From positions 2,807,001 through 2,871,000 of the forward strand of contig NZ_CP102278.1 of the NCBI RefSeq assembly GCF_025149915.1: a stretch of DNA of 64,000 nt. The letters run 5' to 3'. A model generated the notes under the pieces. It ran no database searches. It had not been told where the DNA came from and worked only from the letters and a program-made list of their open reading frames with translations. Below, in pieces: positions 25,670 through 34,583 of this stretch. The DNA is from Coprococcus eutactus. Lineage in GTDB: Bacteria > Bacillota > Clostridia > Lachnospirales > Lachnospiraceae. The translations under genes were made by a program, and so were the position numbers. Positions within the stretch are counted from its first letter, which is position 1; each line of letters begins with the position of its first letter.

Positions 25670-27571
25670 TTAACCGATAACTCCGTACAAGGTCTCGAGG
25701 AAAACTATTGGAAGGAACGGCTTCGTAATATAATCCTCAACCCCCATCTGTCTCGCTCTCTCTATCAGCTTATAATCCTTATAAGCTGTTACGAATATGA
25801 CCGGTACGTCTGTGATCTTTCGTATCTCTTCCAGCGTCTGGAATCCATCCATGTCTGGCATCTCGATATCGAGCAATACCAGGTCTATCTGCTGATTTCC
25901 CACTATGTCTATGGCCTGCTTTCCGCTCTCAGCCGCAATGACCTTGTAGAGAGGCTCGTTTTTGCAGATATTCTCTATAAGTCTGATATTTATCTTCTCG
26001 TCATCTACAACGAGGATATTGCTGACCATCTTCTCGACCTGTCTCATGTGGTAGTCTTCATCCTCATCAATCATACTGAGCATGACTTCTGCAATGTCCG
26101 GATCAAACTGACTGCCCTTGCCCTTCTCCATCTCATCGCGCACTATCTTCTGTGGCAGGGCGTATCTGTAGCTTCGGTTGGATGTCATGGCATCATAGCT
26201 GTCCGCCACCGCTATGATCCTTGCACACCTTGGTATATTTTCTCCCTTCAGCCCACTTGGATATCCTGTTCCATCGTACCTCTCGTGGTGATACTTTGCG
26301 CCCACCGCCAGTTCCGGAAATGCATTTATATTCTTGAGAATATGGTATCCATTTACACAGTGTAGCTTTATCATGGAGAATTCTTCATCCGTAAGTCTTC
26401 CCGGCTTGTTGATTATGTTGTCAGGAATACGTATCTTGCCCATATCATGAAGCAGTGCTATCTGATATATCTCGTCCTGCTCCCTGATTGTTCCGCCCAT
26501 CCGCTTCACCAGCTCACGACTGTATCTGGCAACACGCACGGAGTGGCCTTTTGTGTATTTGTCCTTTGCATCTATCGTCTTGGCAAATGCCTGCATGACC
26601 ATATTATTCAGGTCTGTGAGTTCGTTATTTGTCTCATCGAGCTTGCTCATGATTGCATCCGTACTATTCTTGGATCTGGTACAGAAGAACACTATAATTA
26701 TATATAAAACTATTCCAACGCCTATATCGTAGCCTATCAGGTTTCTTATTCCGTGGTACAGCTTCTCATTTGTGATGACCATGACCACATACCATTCATC
26801 AACTATGGAACAGCTGAAAACCGTCACCTTCTTGTCATCAACAACCGCTTGAAATGGTTCGCCGTCATTGTCCGTTATGCCCTTCATGAGTACAGACATT
26901 TCACCCTGAGTATAGTCCTGTCCTACATCTTTCTTGTCTGAATGGGTTATCACCAAGCCTGACTTGTCGCAGACGAATGCATATCCCTGACCATTTAATT
27001 TGATTTTTTCCGTCTCAGCCTGTATTTGATCCAGAGTTACATCCAGAGATATTACGCTCACACCATCATAGAGTAACTGGCTGACTGACATCAGAATATC
27101 ACCTGTCTGCGCATCGATGTACGGCTGGCCCAGGGTTGGCTGGCCGTCTGCCGCCACTGCTGCTTTGTACCATGCCCGCTCCCGAGGAACATAATCATCG
27201 TTGGGAACCCAGTCTGTGCCATCAAGGTATTCGCCGTTTATAAAGCCATATACACCTGTGAACGCCGCATCTATATCCTGGAGATAATAATCCGATTCAT
27301 TCGTGAGAAAGTTCAGTATATCCTGCCCCGACTGGCCTTCTCTCATCATATGCTCCACAGTGATCTTCGTAACTTCCACCGCATCCACGGCTCGATTCAG
27401 ATACGAATTCATATATTCCTGCTCCTGCTTAACAGTCTCTGCCGCCAAAGCCAGAGTATCATTCACTGACTTCCTATAAAATGTCATGATCGTACATAAC
27501 GACAGTACCACAATCGCAACAAAACTCACTATCAGCGTCAGTATATACTGCCTCTTGCTTACATTCTTCAT
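25670..27571 (-). CDS. Cache-HD-GYP-receiver protein, predicted cyclic-di-GMP phosphodiesterase
   Basis: A 633-residue protein. An N-terminal membrane helix is followed by a double-Cache extracellular sensor ([20 protein letters not shown], then [20 protein letters not shown] and SGLVITHSD). A second membrane helix leads to the HD-GYP domain, with [23 protein letters not shown] and [18 protein letters not shown]-terminal receiver has [10 protein letters not shown] and the Asp in [19 protein letters not shown] enzymes hydrolyse cyclic-di-GMP. A receiver at the C-terminal end is an uncommon order. I take the ATG at 27569-27571 (MKNVSKRQY), preceded by GGGGGAA, over upstream ATGs. It is first in an operon with the hybrid kinase. 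Confidence 0.88.
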   Translation of the reverse strand: MKNVSKRQYILTLIVSFVAIVVLSLCTIMTFYRKSVNDTLALAAETVKQEQEYMNSYLNRAVDAVEVTKITVEHMMREGQSGQDILNFLTNESDYYLQDIDAAFTGVYGFINGEYLDGTDWVPNDDYVPRERAWYKAAVAADGQPTLGQPYIDAQTGDILMSVSQLLYDGVSVISLDVTLDQIQAETEKIKLNGQGYAFVCDKSGLVITHSDKKDVGQDYTQGEMSVLMKGITDNDGEPFQAVVDDKKVTVFSCSIVDEWYVVMVITNEKLYHGIRNLIGYDIGVGIVLYIIIVFFCTRSKNSTDAIMSKLDETNNELTDLNNMVMQAFAKTIDAKDKYTKGHSVRVARYSRELVKRMGGTIREQDEIYQIALLHDMGKIRIPDNIINKPGRLTDEEFSMIKLHCVNGYHILKNINAFPELAVGAKYHHERYDGTGYPSGLKGENIPRCARIIAVADSYDAMTSNRSYRYALPQKIVRDEMEKGKGSQFDPDIAEVMLSMIDEDEDYHMRQVEKMVSNILVVDDEKINIRLIENICKNEPLYKVIAAESGKQAIDIVGNQQIDLVLLDIEMPDMDGFQTLEEIRKITDVPVIFVTAYKDYKLIERARQMGVEDYITKPFLPIVFLETLYGVIG

Positions 27572-27668
27572 ACCGAATTCCCCCATTTCACGTACATTAT
27601 TCCGGTCCCAGATCAGCTCAAATCTATACTTACACATAAATATAATTGTAACACACTACCACCATTAA

Positions 27669-27977
27669 TCAAATATTTAATGGGGACGGTGGTACCTGTC
27701 CCCTCCGTCCCCGGAGACGAAAGTGCAAAAAAACAACCTCCTGGCGGTTTCCCACCAGAAGGTCGTCAATTCCTACCCCGAAGAGGCAGGCCATTGCGTA
27801 CATGTTGTCGAATGTCGGCAGGCATTCGCCTCGCTGCCATTTGTAGATCGACACGGGTTCGTTGAATCCCAAGAACATCTGCAATGTCTTTACTGTGATC
27901 CCTTTCTTCTCTCTCACTTCCTTGATCCTCCTGCCTGTAGCCTGAAGATCAATAACTGGAAATTCCATCTGTGCCAT
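27669..27977 (-). CDS. Small XRE-type helix-turn-helix protein with an extended tail
   Basis: A 102-residue paralogue of the gene at 19235-19489. The XRE domain occupies about residues 14-72 (GRRIKEVREKKGITVKTLQM, LGFNEPVSIYKWQRGE, LPTFDNMYAMACLFGVGIDD). Unlike its paralogue, which stops soon after DDIIAV, this frame reads on after DDLLVGNRQ through a terminator-like hairpin (VVFLHF) and into a GGGGACGG repeat, which supplies the last residues GRRGQVPPSPLNI. The extension therefore looks accidental, the result of losing the original stop. The start has AGGGAGG. Its targets are unknown. It lies 97 bases upstream of the HD-GYP operon, in the same direction. Confidence 0.75.
   Translation of the reverse strand: MAQMEFPVIDLQATGRRIKEVREKKGITVKTLQMFLGFNEPVSIYKWQRGECLPTFDNMYAMACLFGVGIDDLLVGNRQEVVFLHFRLRGRRGQVPPSPLNI
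27682..27712. repeat. GGGGACGG palindromic repeat, copy 3
   Basis: GGGGACGGTGG, GTACCT, then GTCCCCTCCGTCCCC: the same element as at 8775-8809 with one arm mismatch. It lies inside the 3' end of the XRE frame 27669-27977. Confidence 0.8.
27727..27764 (-). terminator. Terminator-like hairpin inside the 3' end of the XRE frame
   Basis: The stem ACCTCCTGGCGG (27737-27748) pairs with CCACCAGAAGGT (to 27764) with a few mismatches. On the minus strand it is followed directly by GTTGTTTTTTTG. It has the form of the terminator expected just after a stop codon, but the reading frame passes through it. Confidence 0.6.
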
Positions 27978-28212
27978 AATTATACCTCCCTGTTAAATAT
28001 GAAATTTAAATGTGCTATAAACTAGGTTCCACCAATTTTTCCAACCTAATATGCCTATAGCAGGGTATGATATGTAAATATGTTTTGCTAATATAAATAT
28101 TTCTTCGGTCAGAATGCCGTCGAAATCTTTCATGACACCTTTATTGAGTTTTAAAAGGAATCTTCATCTAATATAACACATATAAACTACTAGTTAAAAG
28201 TAAACCTGTAGT

Positions 28213-30393
28213 TTAATTTTTAATTTCTTTGCCAACTTCCAATACATCTCCGAGTACAGTGAATATGCGTTCCAAATCCACAGGCTTTACGACGTGTCCA
28301 TTCATCCCTGCAGAAAATGCCTTCTTCTTGTCCTCGTCAAATGCATTTGCAGTCATGGCAATGACTGGGATCTTCGCCCGGGCATCTCCCAGGCCCCTGA
28401 TTATCTCTGTCGCCTGATATCCATCCATGTTTGGCATCTGTATATCCATAAGCACTGCAATATAATAATCGGAAGGTCTGCTTCTAAGCATCTCAATACA
28501 CTGGACTCCATCAACCGCACGATCAACCAGAATCCCCCTTTCTCCAAGTAGTGTAACCGCAAGTTCGGCGTTGAGATCATTGTCCTCCGCCATCAGAATC
28601 CTCATGCCGCAAAGCCTGTCCGCTATGTTCTCCCAGCTCTGATCCATGCTCGTGAGCACTTCGGTGTTGGTTGCCACCGCAAACGTCAGCACGATTGTTG
28701 TGGTAGTTCCAACTCCCACTTTACTCTGCACATCTATGCTGCCTCCCATCATATCTACAAGCGACTTCACGATTGGAAGTCCAAGTCCTGTACCCTCCAC
28801 TCTCGTCTCTGTGCTTGTTCTCTCTCTGGTAAACTCTTCAAATATGTGAGGCAGATACTCTTCGCTCATGCCGATTCCCGTGTCCGCTACCGTAAATCTG
28901 TACGATGCACTGCCCTGATCTCCCTTAGATATTTGTTCAACCCTCACCGATATGTTGCCTCCATCCGGAGTGTACTTCACCGAGTTTCCAATTATATTGA
29001 GTAAAATCTCACGAACCTTCGTCTCATCATAACTTACAAACTCTTCAGTAACCTTGACAAGATAATCGCAGGACAGCTTTTTCCTGCTGATCTCCGGTTC
29101 AAATACCGCCTTGATAGACTCTGTGAGTTCCCGCAGATTTCCCACTTCTTCATTCAGTTCCGCTTCTCCGCTCTCTATCCTTGCCATCTCCAACACCTGA
29201 TTGATGATCGACAACAGAACAGATCCCGATGCACTTATCTTGGATGTATATTCATTCACCTTATCCTTATCATCCGCATGATCCTTGAGCAGCTGTGCAA
29301 ATCCTATGATGGCATTCATCGGGGTTCTTATATCGTGACTCATATTGAACAGAAACCTGGTTTTTGCTTCATTTGCAAGTCTGGCATTCTCCGCTGTCTT
29401 CTCTATTTCTGCCATATATGACTGTTCTTTCCTGTGTCTTATGGCGAACTGCCAGTACACCAACCCTATGAGCAATGCAACGACTAAGCAAAGTACATTT
29501 CCGAGCAGCAGCTGGTTCCCGGATACCCAGCCTTTTACCGGAACAATATCAAAATACCATGTATCATTTGGAACATCACAGTCTACCTCGATGTCATTCT
29601 TCAGCGATTCATCCTGGCAGCTGGCTATCATCGTCCTCTGCCCCTCTTCGTCCAGCTTCCTCCACACCTGATAGTGATAGCCGGCATCCTCCAGCTTCGA
29701 TATCTCTGTCTCATCTATAAATCTGTCCCAATTCACAATAAGAATGGCAAATCCCCAGAATTCCTTGTCCTTCTGATCACCTGTCACATATATCGGATCA
29801 AACAGCAGCGCTCCCACGCCGCCCTGCGCAAGTTCGAACGGCCCCGCAATGGTATAATTGCCGCTTTCCCTGGCCAGCCTTGCTTCCCTGCTTCTTCTAG
29901 GATTGTTCAGCATATCAAGTCCAATCGCAGCCTCATTTCCTGCCATCGGGTACACCATATTCACAACCCCATCCTTTGCCAGTTCCACTGCACCAATGAC
30001 ATCATCATCATCCAACAGAAAACCGCCCAGTCTGTTAAATTCTTCTTCTTTTATATCATATCCCGACTCTATCATACTCTTTAACATATCAGTCTTGGAC
30101 AGATACTTGTCTATCTGCGAACCTAGACGCCTTATGGTAGACTCTGCTGTATAAGTCGCCTTGAGTTTCTCCTGATTCTCCGTGTTCAGGAGCTGAAGAT
30201 GTACTACAGCGTTAACCACTATAAACGTCAGTACAGCTACCAAAAAAGTCCGCACCTTTATATTCGAATGGAACGAATGTTTTTTTTGTGTTTTTTTATT
30301 TTCTTTTGTGTTCTCTGCCTTTTTATCTTTTGAGCTGCCATGTGCACTCATATCAGAATCTGCCTGCGCATGTATACGTTGTGTCTTATCCAT
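28213..30393 (-). CDS. CHASE-domain hybrid histidine kinase with receiver
   Basis: A 726-residue kinase. A charged N-terminus (residues 1-45) precedes one membrane helix. An extracellular CHASE-type sensor (about 75-285) has DKYLSKTDMLKSMIES, VVNMVYPMAGNEAAIGLDML and GPFELAQGGVGALLF. A second membrane helix near 295-315 leads to HisKA (FNMSHDIRTPMNAIIGF), the ATPase domain (NIIGNSVKYT, VADTGIGM, GTGLGLPI) and a receiver (ILMAEDNDLNAEL, Asp in AVLMDIQMPNMDG, Lys in HVVKPV). There is no Hpt domain, so phosphotransfer onward would need a separate protein; the Hpt of the kinase at 23311-25650 is a candidate by proximity. CHASE domains bind small ligands outside the cell. Confidence 0.88.
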   Translation of the reverse strand: MDKTQRIHAQADSDMSAHGSSKDKKAENTKENKKTQKKHSFHSNIKVRTFLVAVLTFIVVNAVVHLQLLNTENQEKLKATYTAESTIRRLGSQIDKYLSKTDMLKSMIESGYDIKEEEFNRLGGFLLDDDDVIGAVELAKDGVVNMVYPMAGNEAAIGLDMLNNPRRSREARLARESGNYTIAGPFELAQGGVGALLFDPIYVTGDQKDKEFWGFAILIVNWDRFIDETEISKLEDAGYHYQVWRKLDEEGQRTMIASCQDESLKNDIEVDCDVPNDTWYFDIVPVKGWVSGNQLLLGNVLCLVVALLIGLVYWQFAIRHRKEQSYMAEIEKTAENARLANEAKTRFLFNMSHDIRTPMNAIIGFAQLLKDHADDKDKVNEYTSKISASGSVLLSIINQVLEMARIESGEAELNEEVGNLRELTESIKAVFEPEISRKKLSCDYLVKVTEEFVSYDETKVREILLNIIGNSVKYTPDGGNISVRVEQISKGDQGSASYRFTVADTGIGMSEEYLPHIFEEFTRERTSTETRVEGTGLGLPIVKSLVDMMGGSIDVQSKVGVGTTTTIVLTFAVATNTEVLTSMDQSWENIADRLCGMRILMAEDNDLNAELAVTLLGERGILVDRAVDGVQCIEMLRSRPSDYYIAVLMDIQMPNMDGYQATEIIRGLGDARAKIPVIAMTANAFDEDKKKAFSAGMNGHVVKPVDLERIFTVLGDVLEVGKEIKN

Positions 30394-30675
30394 TCTATGT
30401 CCTCATGATCTTATAATTTGTATTATATCAAACGTTCACTTGTGCCAATTATATCACCTGCAAGCGCCCACACACAACAAAAGGATTAGTTGCCTCCAGT
30501 ATATACTCTGGCTGTGTCCATCGAGAAAACTGCTCTACAACAATCCAGTTGAATGCTTTTCTGTTAACTGCATACTGCTTACCACCCTATAAACTCTGCC
30601 GTGCACAACACACATTTGGTTTACAAATGCGCCAAGCCGTGATAACATCAAAAAAAATATCAGGGAGGGTTACGT

Positions 30676-31062
30676 ATGCCAAATATCGTATGGAAAGACA
30701 GAAAACGGACTTTATTCGGACTGCCTTGGTCATTCACCAAATACAGCCTGTCCGATGACAGACTATTTATAAGCACCGGATTCTTAAGCACCAAGGAGGA
30801 TGAAGTCCGCCTCTACAGGATCATGGATATCTCACTTAAGCGTACACTCGGTCAGAGAATCTTCGGTCTCGGAACCATCAAGTGCTGTTCAGCAGACAAG
30901 ACGCTCGGAGATTTTGAGATTAAGAACATCAAGAAGTCCAAGGATGTTAAAGAGCTTTTATCCGAGATGGTTGAAAATGAAAGAAATCGCAAGAAAGTCA
31001 CAAGCCGCGAATTCATTGACCATGAAGATAGCGAATTCGATGACGGACACGACGACATGTAA
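30676..31062 (+). CDS. PH-domain protein (bacterial PH type)
   Basis: A 128-residue protein whose first 95 residues form a bacterial pleckstrin-homology domain (SLSDDRLFISTGFLSTKEDEV, LYRIMDISLKRTLGQRIFG, IKCCSADKTLGDFEIKNI). A helical, then acidic tail follows (REFIDHEDSEFDDGHDDM). There is no membrane segment, so it is cytosolic, unlike many YdbS-type bPH proteins. The function is unknown; these domains usually mediate oligomerisation or membrane association. The ATG has GGGAGGG upstream, a terminator follows, and it is the only plus-strand gene between 22.5 and 52.9 kb. Confidence 0.8.
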   Translation: MPNIVWKDRKRTLFGLPWSFTKYSLSDDRLFISTGFLSTKEDEVRLYRIMDISLKRTLGQRIFGLGTIKCCSADKTLGDFEIKNIKKSKDVKELLSEMVENERNRKKVTSREFIDHEDSEFDDGHDDM

Positions 31063-31077
31063 ATAAAAACAACTCAC

Positions 31078-31118
31078 AAAAGCCGGGTATCCCTATTTTA
31101 TAGAGATATCCGGCTTTT
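31078..31118. terminator. Terminator after the PH-domain gene
   Basis: Stem AAAAGCCGGGTATC paired with GATATCCGGCTTTT (one mismatch) around an A/T loop. T-runs on both sides let it also serve the convergent lipoprotein gene. Confidence 0.82.
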
Positions 31119-31148
31119 CTTCTGGCCCTTATTCTGATTACTTTTTAG

Positions 31149-31982
31149 TTACGGAAGCCAGCTTATTCTGACCTCTTTGAGCTGTCCTGTTGTATCGTCA
31201 AATTCAAATGTATAGCCGCTGCTTCCCATATAAACCTCAGAATCTACACTGTACTTGACTATCTTGCCATCTACTTCTGCATTCTCGCTGCACTTTTCAA
31301 GCAACTGATCCTTGGTGATAGTTGTAGGGAATGAGAAGTTCACCTGCTTTGCACCGTCAAGCATCATCTCACTGATCTCTGCATTCATGCTGGCATCATA
31401 ATCCGGGTTTGGCACAAAAAGGTGTGAATACCTTACATATGAGAGAACGCAATCCTCCGCCTTCTGCTCACTGTCAGTAAAGTTGCCAAACATAAACTGC
31501 ATCGTTACGTAGTCATTTATGTCTGCTGTGTATCTGTCAGTTTCGTAATTTTTATTTACATTGTTGCCACTGTTATTGAGTGAATTCTGCTCAAATGGTA
31601 TACCGCCGTCTATAAGATCCTTCAAGGTGGACTCACCTAAAGTGAATTTCTTTCCATTATATACAAATGACCTATTGTCAAGATCTGCGTAATTCTCGCT
31701 GAGTCCCGATGCCAATGTGAAATCCTCATATACAGGCATCGTAAATTCTGTGGATTCCTCACTGTCATCACTGTAATCGGTTTCATCTGCATATGAACCA
31801 TCAGATTCAGTATCACCTATATCCTCAGCCTCAGATTCCTTCTCCGTTGCCATTTCCATTTCGGTTACCTGCTCTGTTGACTCCGTCTCTCTGGTGGATT
31901 TACCATCATTTCCACATCCCACTATAGAAATTCCCATCACCACCGTGATAAGTCCTGCGATCAGCATTTTCTTGTTCCTCAT
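31149..31982 (-). CDS. Secreted lipoprotein of unknown function
   Basis: A 277-residue protein with a lipoprotein signal (MRNKKMLIAGLITVVMG, lipobox IVGC) and a highly acidic, low-complexity linker (residues about 25-85, rich in Glu, Ser and Asp). A folded C-terminal domain begins near VYEDFTLASG. I recognise no family. The region FTLGESTLKDLIDGGIPFEQ resembles sequences seen in other Lachnospiraceae lipoproteins. The start at 31980-31982 has AAGGAGG; upstream ATGs lack one. It is expected on the outer face of the membrane. The 145 bases upstream, to 32127, hold no other gene. Confidence 0.75.
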   Translation of the reverse strand: MRNKKMLIAGLITVVMGISIVGCGNDGKSTRETESTEQVTEMEMATEKESEAEDIGDTESDGSYADETDYSDDSEESTEFTMPVYEDFTLASGLSENYADLDNRSFVYNGKKFTLGESTLKDLIDGGIPFEQNSLNNSGNNVNKNYETDRYTADINDYVTMQFMFGNFTDSEQKAEDCVLSYVRYSHLFVPNPDYDASMNAEISEMMLDGAKQVNFSFPTTITKDQLLEKCSENAEVDGKIVKYSVDSEVYMGSSGYTFEFDDTTGQLKEVRISWLP

Positions 31983-32127
31983 ATAATAATCCTCCTTAAA
32001 ACCTAGTGGCTTTATTATTAAGAATGTCACTATATTTTATCAAGCCGTAATCGGTTGCAACGGGGCAACTATGGGTAGCAAACCGAAATCATAGGTGTTT
32101 TCGTCACTTTTTTGTAATCTATAGTGT

Positions 32128-33249
32128 TTATTTCTCCGTAATGTTCATGAAACTATAATAAGTGCCTCTGTCCATGGCATCCGGATTATCATCGGCAAAT
32201 CCGCTGACTGTATATATGTTCCCATCCTTCAGATCAGCATATGCATTAAAATAGTATGTGATATTTTTCTTGCCGTCCTTTATATATAAGGTTGAATATG
32301 TGTAGTAATAAAATGTCACACCATTTACCTCACACTGACCTTCCTCTGTCACCTTTGATATTCCGGCCCTTGTCTTTCTATCTGCCATATCAGATGCTGT
32401 CATCCAGCTATACGGTACGATCGATGTCACGACCGTGATCTTATCACTGTCTGAATAGTATGTCTTACCTGACAAACCCTCATTCTGAAGGCTGTAATTT
32501 TCAGGGATTTCATATGACACGGTAGTATCTCCATTCACGACACTGTCCACTACTCCCGTCTCCATAGCATCGTCCTCCTGCCAGTATGCGCCTGTCATAT
32601 CATTTGTCTCATCTGTGGGAACGGCCCCCACAACAATGGCCACAGCTTCATCGGAAGCCTTCTCATATACCTCGGCTCTCTCCGCCCCGCTCAGCGCATC
32701 TATATCTATCTCATCAAATCTTATCGAAGTAAAGAAACGCTGACCTTCCCCGGCATCACATATAAGCTGATAGAAATATGATCTATCGAACTTCGCACCT
32801 CGTTCATTTGCAAGACTTGCTATGTATCTGATATATTCCTTCCCCTGTATCTCGAACTTCTCAGGCTCCAGCTCCATCACATAACCTGCGTCCTCAATAT
32901 TTTTCTTGCGCTGCTCTCTGTTGTCCCAGAAGTCCGCAATCGTCTTATCCTCCACATCGATCTGTATCAGATAATCATCACAGCTTCTTATGTTAAGGCA
33001 GCCACTGTCATGTATGATCGCCAGTCCTACCGGCTTCACAGAGAAGGCATATCCCTTGAACACTATATGCCATGGCTCTGTCTTATCGTCAACTATTTTA
33101 TTTCCATCCTGTTCAGTTTCACTTTTTTCTTCCGTCTTCTGCGCACTGTTCAGATCAATAACGCCCATAAACTCAAGAGCGACAAATGCAGCTCCCCCCA
33201 GTATGCATGCTATTACGATCGCGCAGACAATTTTTTTACATTTTTTCAT
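32128..33249 (-). CDS. Membrane-anchored extracellular protein of unknown function
   Basis: A 373-residue protein with an N-terminal uncleaved or cleaved membrane helix (KKIVCAIVIACILGGAAFVALEF). A large extracytoplasmic part with mixed alpha/beta features follows (SYFYQLICDAGEGQRFFTSI, YSLQNEGLSGKTYYSDSDK, VNGVTFYYYTYSTLYIKDG). It is not a family I can name. It may contain two repeats of one domain, because both halves have strand patterns around a Tyr-rich core. The chosen ATG at 33247-33249 overlaps the 3' end of the XRE-membrane gene, so the two are translationally coupled. That gene probably regulates or senses with it. Confidence 0.7.
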   Translation of the reverse strand: MKKCKKIVCAIVIACILGGAAFVALEFMGVIDLNSAQKTEEKSETEQDGNKIVDDKTEPWHIVFKGYAFSVKPVGLAIIHDSGCLNIRSCDDYLIQIDVEDKTIADFWDNREQRKKNIEDAGYVMELEPEKFEIQGKEYIRYIASLANERGAKFDRSYFYQLICDAGEGQRFFTSIRFDEIDIDALSGAERAEVYEKASDEAVAIVVGAVPTDETNDMTGAYWQEDDAMETGVVDSVVNGDTTVSYEIPENYSLQNEGLSGKTYYSDSDKITVVTSIVPYSWMTASDMADRKTRAGISKVTEEGQCEVNGVTFYYYTYSTLYIKDGKKNITYYFNAYADLKDGNIYTVSGFADDNPDAMDRGTYYSFMNITEK

Positions 33250-33964
33250 CGGCTGTCTTATCCTCAAGTATGATCTGAAGTGTATCTTCTTTCTTCATCC
33301 TTCTTATCTCAAGCCCAATGAGGATCAGAAGAATAATAAACACCAGCACGACAAATGCTGCGGCAATTATGGTTGATGTCTTGTAATTCAGAAACAGACC
33401 ATCACCGTCCGCCCCTGTGTACAACTGTATGTAATCTCCATCCCGTACCCCCGGTACATCAAGCCACACAGTATCCATGATCTTTCGGCCATTGTCATCA
33501 AAATATGCCAGATCAGCTTTTGTATACTGCTGATACACCTTCTCCACGCGCACATTTCCGTTCTTATCTGAATGGCTGGTCCACTCGTTCCTCACAAACA
33601 GCACCGCCACCACAATTACACAGAAAACGCATATGGCCGCCATCACGCAAAATAATATTTTCAATCTGGCAAGCCTGCCTTTTCCCCTGAGATTCTTCAG
33701 ATGGACAGCATTATTCGCTGAAGTCCCATCCCTGGACACCTCTTCCGGCGTCTCCGACTCCTCACCCTTTCCATATACAAGTTCTCCAACCTGTACATCC
33801 AGAATCTCACATATACACACAAGCCTGTCCAGATCAGGATACGCCTTATCCCTCTCCCACTTGGACACAGCCTGTCTGCTGACTCCCATCTTTTCCGCAA
33901 ATTCCTCCTGATTCAGCCCGGCTTTCTTCCGGTACTCCTGAATCCTGGATCCTATAAGCAGCAT
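33236..33964 (-). CDS. XRE-type regulator with two membrane helices
   Basis: A 242-residue protein. The N-terminal XRE domain (residues 5-62: IQEYRKKAGLNQEEFAEKMG, VSRQAVSKWERDKAYPDLDR) is followed by a linker and a membrane helix near 105-125. A short extracytoplasmic segment of about 70 residues comes next, then a second helix near 198-220 and a cytosolic tail. This is a membrane-bound one-component regulator, in which an outside signal could alter DNA binding. It has AAAGGAG upstream. It overlaps the downstream gene by 14 bases and the end of the SUKH-like remnant by 13. Those overlaps point to one transcript. Confidence 0.82.
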   Translation of the reverse strand: MLLIGSRIQEYRKKAGLNQEEFAEKMGVSRQAVSKWERDKAYPDLDRLVCICEILDVQVGELVYGKGEESETPEEVSRDGTSANNAVHLKNLRGKGRLARLKILFCVMAAICVFCVIVVAVLFVRNEWTSHSDKNGNVRVEKVYQQYTKADLAYFDDNGRKIMDTVWLDVPGVRDGDYIQLYTGADGDGLFLNYKTSTIIAAAFVVLVFIILLILIGLEIRRMKKEDTLQIILEDKTADEKM

Positions 33965-34513
33965 TTGTTTTTCTCCTTTTCCCGAATATTCGGATTGACA
34001 TTCATATTGTTAATAAGTTCTTTTAGAGAATTGGCAATTGGCTTATCTTCCACTTCTCCATCTACATCCATATTTTCCAAAAAAATGTTATGACTACTCA
34101 CTTCATAGAGGACGTATCCGCCAGAATAACCAAGCCATCCTATAGGAATAAATTTTTTAATATCGCCTATCTCTTCCCAATCTTTAGCCATTGAAATCAA
34201 ACTATTTTCATAGAATAATATCTCATCACTAGAATCTCCTTCCTTTTTCAAAACGGAAAATAATACAATAGATTCTTTAGTATTACAATATCCTCTAATA
34301 CAAGGATGCCAAAACAGATTAATATCCATATTTTTCTTCAAACACAGACAGATCTGTTTCATCTTTCCTCTTAACAAGAAATGCACCCTCATCAATTTCT
34401 TTTTTAATATCATCACAAATAGTACTAAAATCTTCATTTGAATAATAATTAGGATATTGCTTCGTTTTTTCAAAATAATTTTGAATAGCTCCTCTCATGT
34501 CTACATACCTCAA
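33952..34513 (-). pseudogene. SUKH/Syd-superfamily protein, frameshifted
   Basis: Two overlapping frames make one protein. The first (34513 to 34319, start MRGAIQNYFEKTKQYPN) ends DLSVFEEKYGY and stop. The second continues from about 34340 in another frame (INLFWHPCIRGYCN ... ISMAKDWEEIGDIKKF, IPIGWLGYSGGYVLYEV, ANSLKELINNM) to 33952. The switch lies at a run of five A on the coding strand near 34331-34335, consistent with a one-base slip. The end of the second frame (gly-rich strand, then a helix SLKELI) resembles SUKH/Syd-type domains, which often act as immunity proteins to contact-dependent toxins. No toxin gene is nearby. It is much richer in A+T than its neighbours, suggesting transfer. 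A sequencing error cannot be excluded. Confidence 0.55.
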
Positions 34514-34583
34514 TTTAATAAATTTTGTGATAATTCTTGTAGAATATTTCTTGCATTCATGGCACAGTAAAAGGTGTCAGGTG

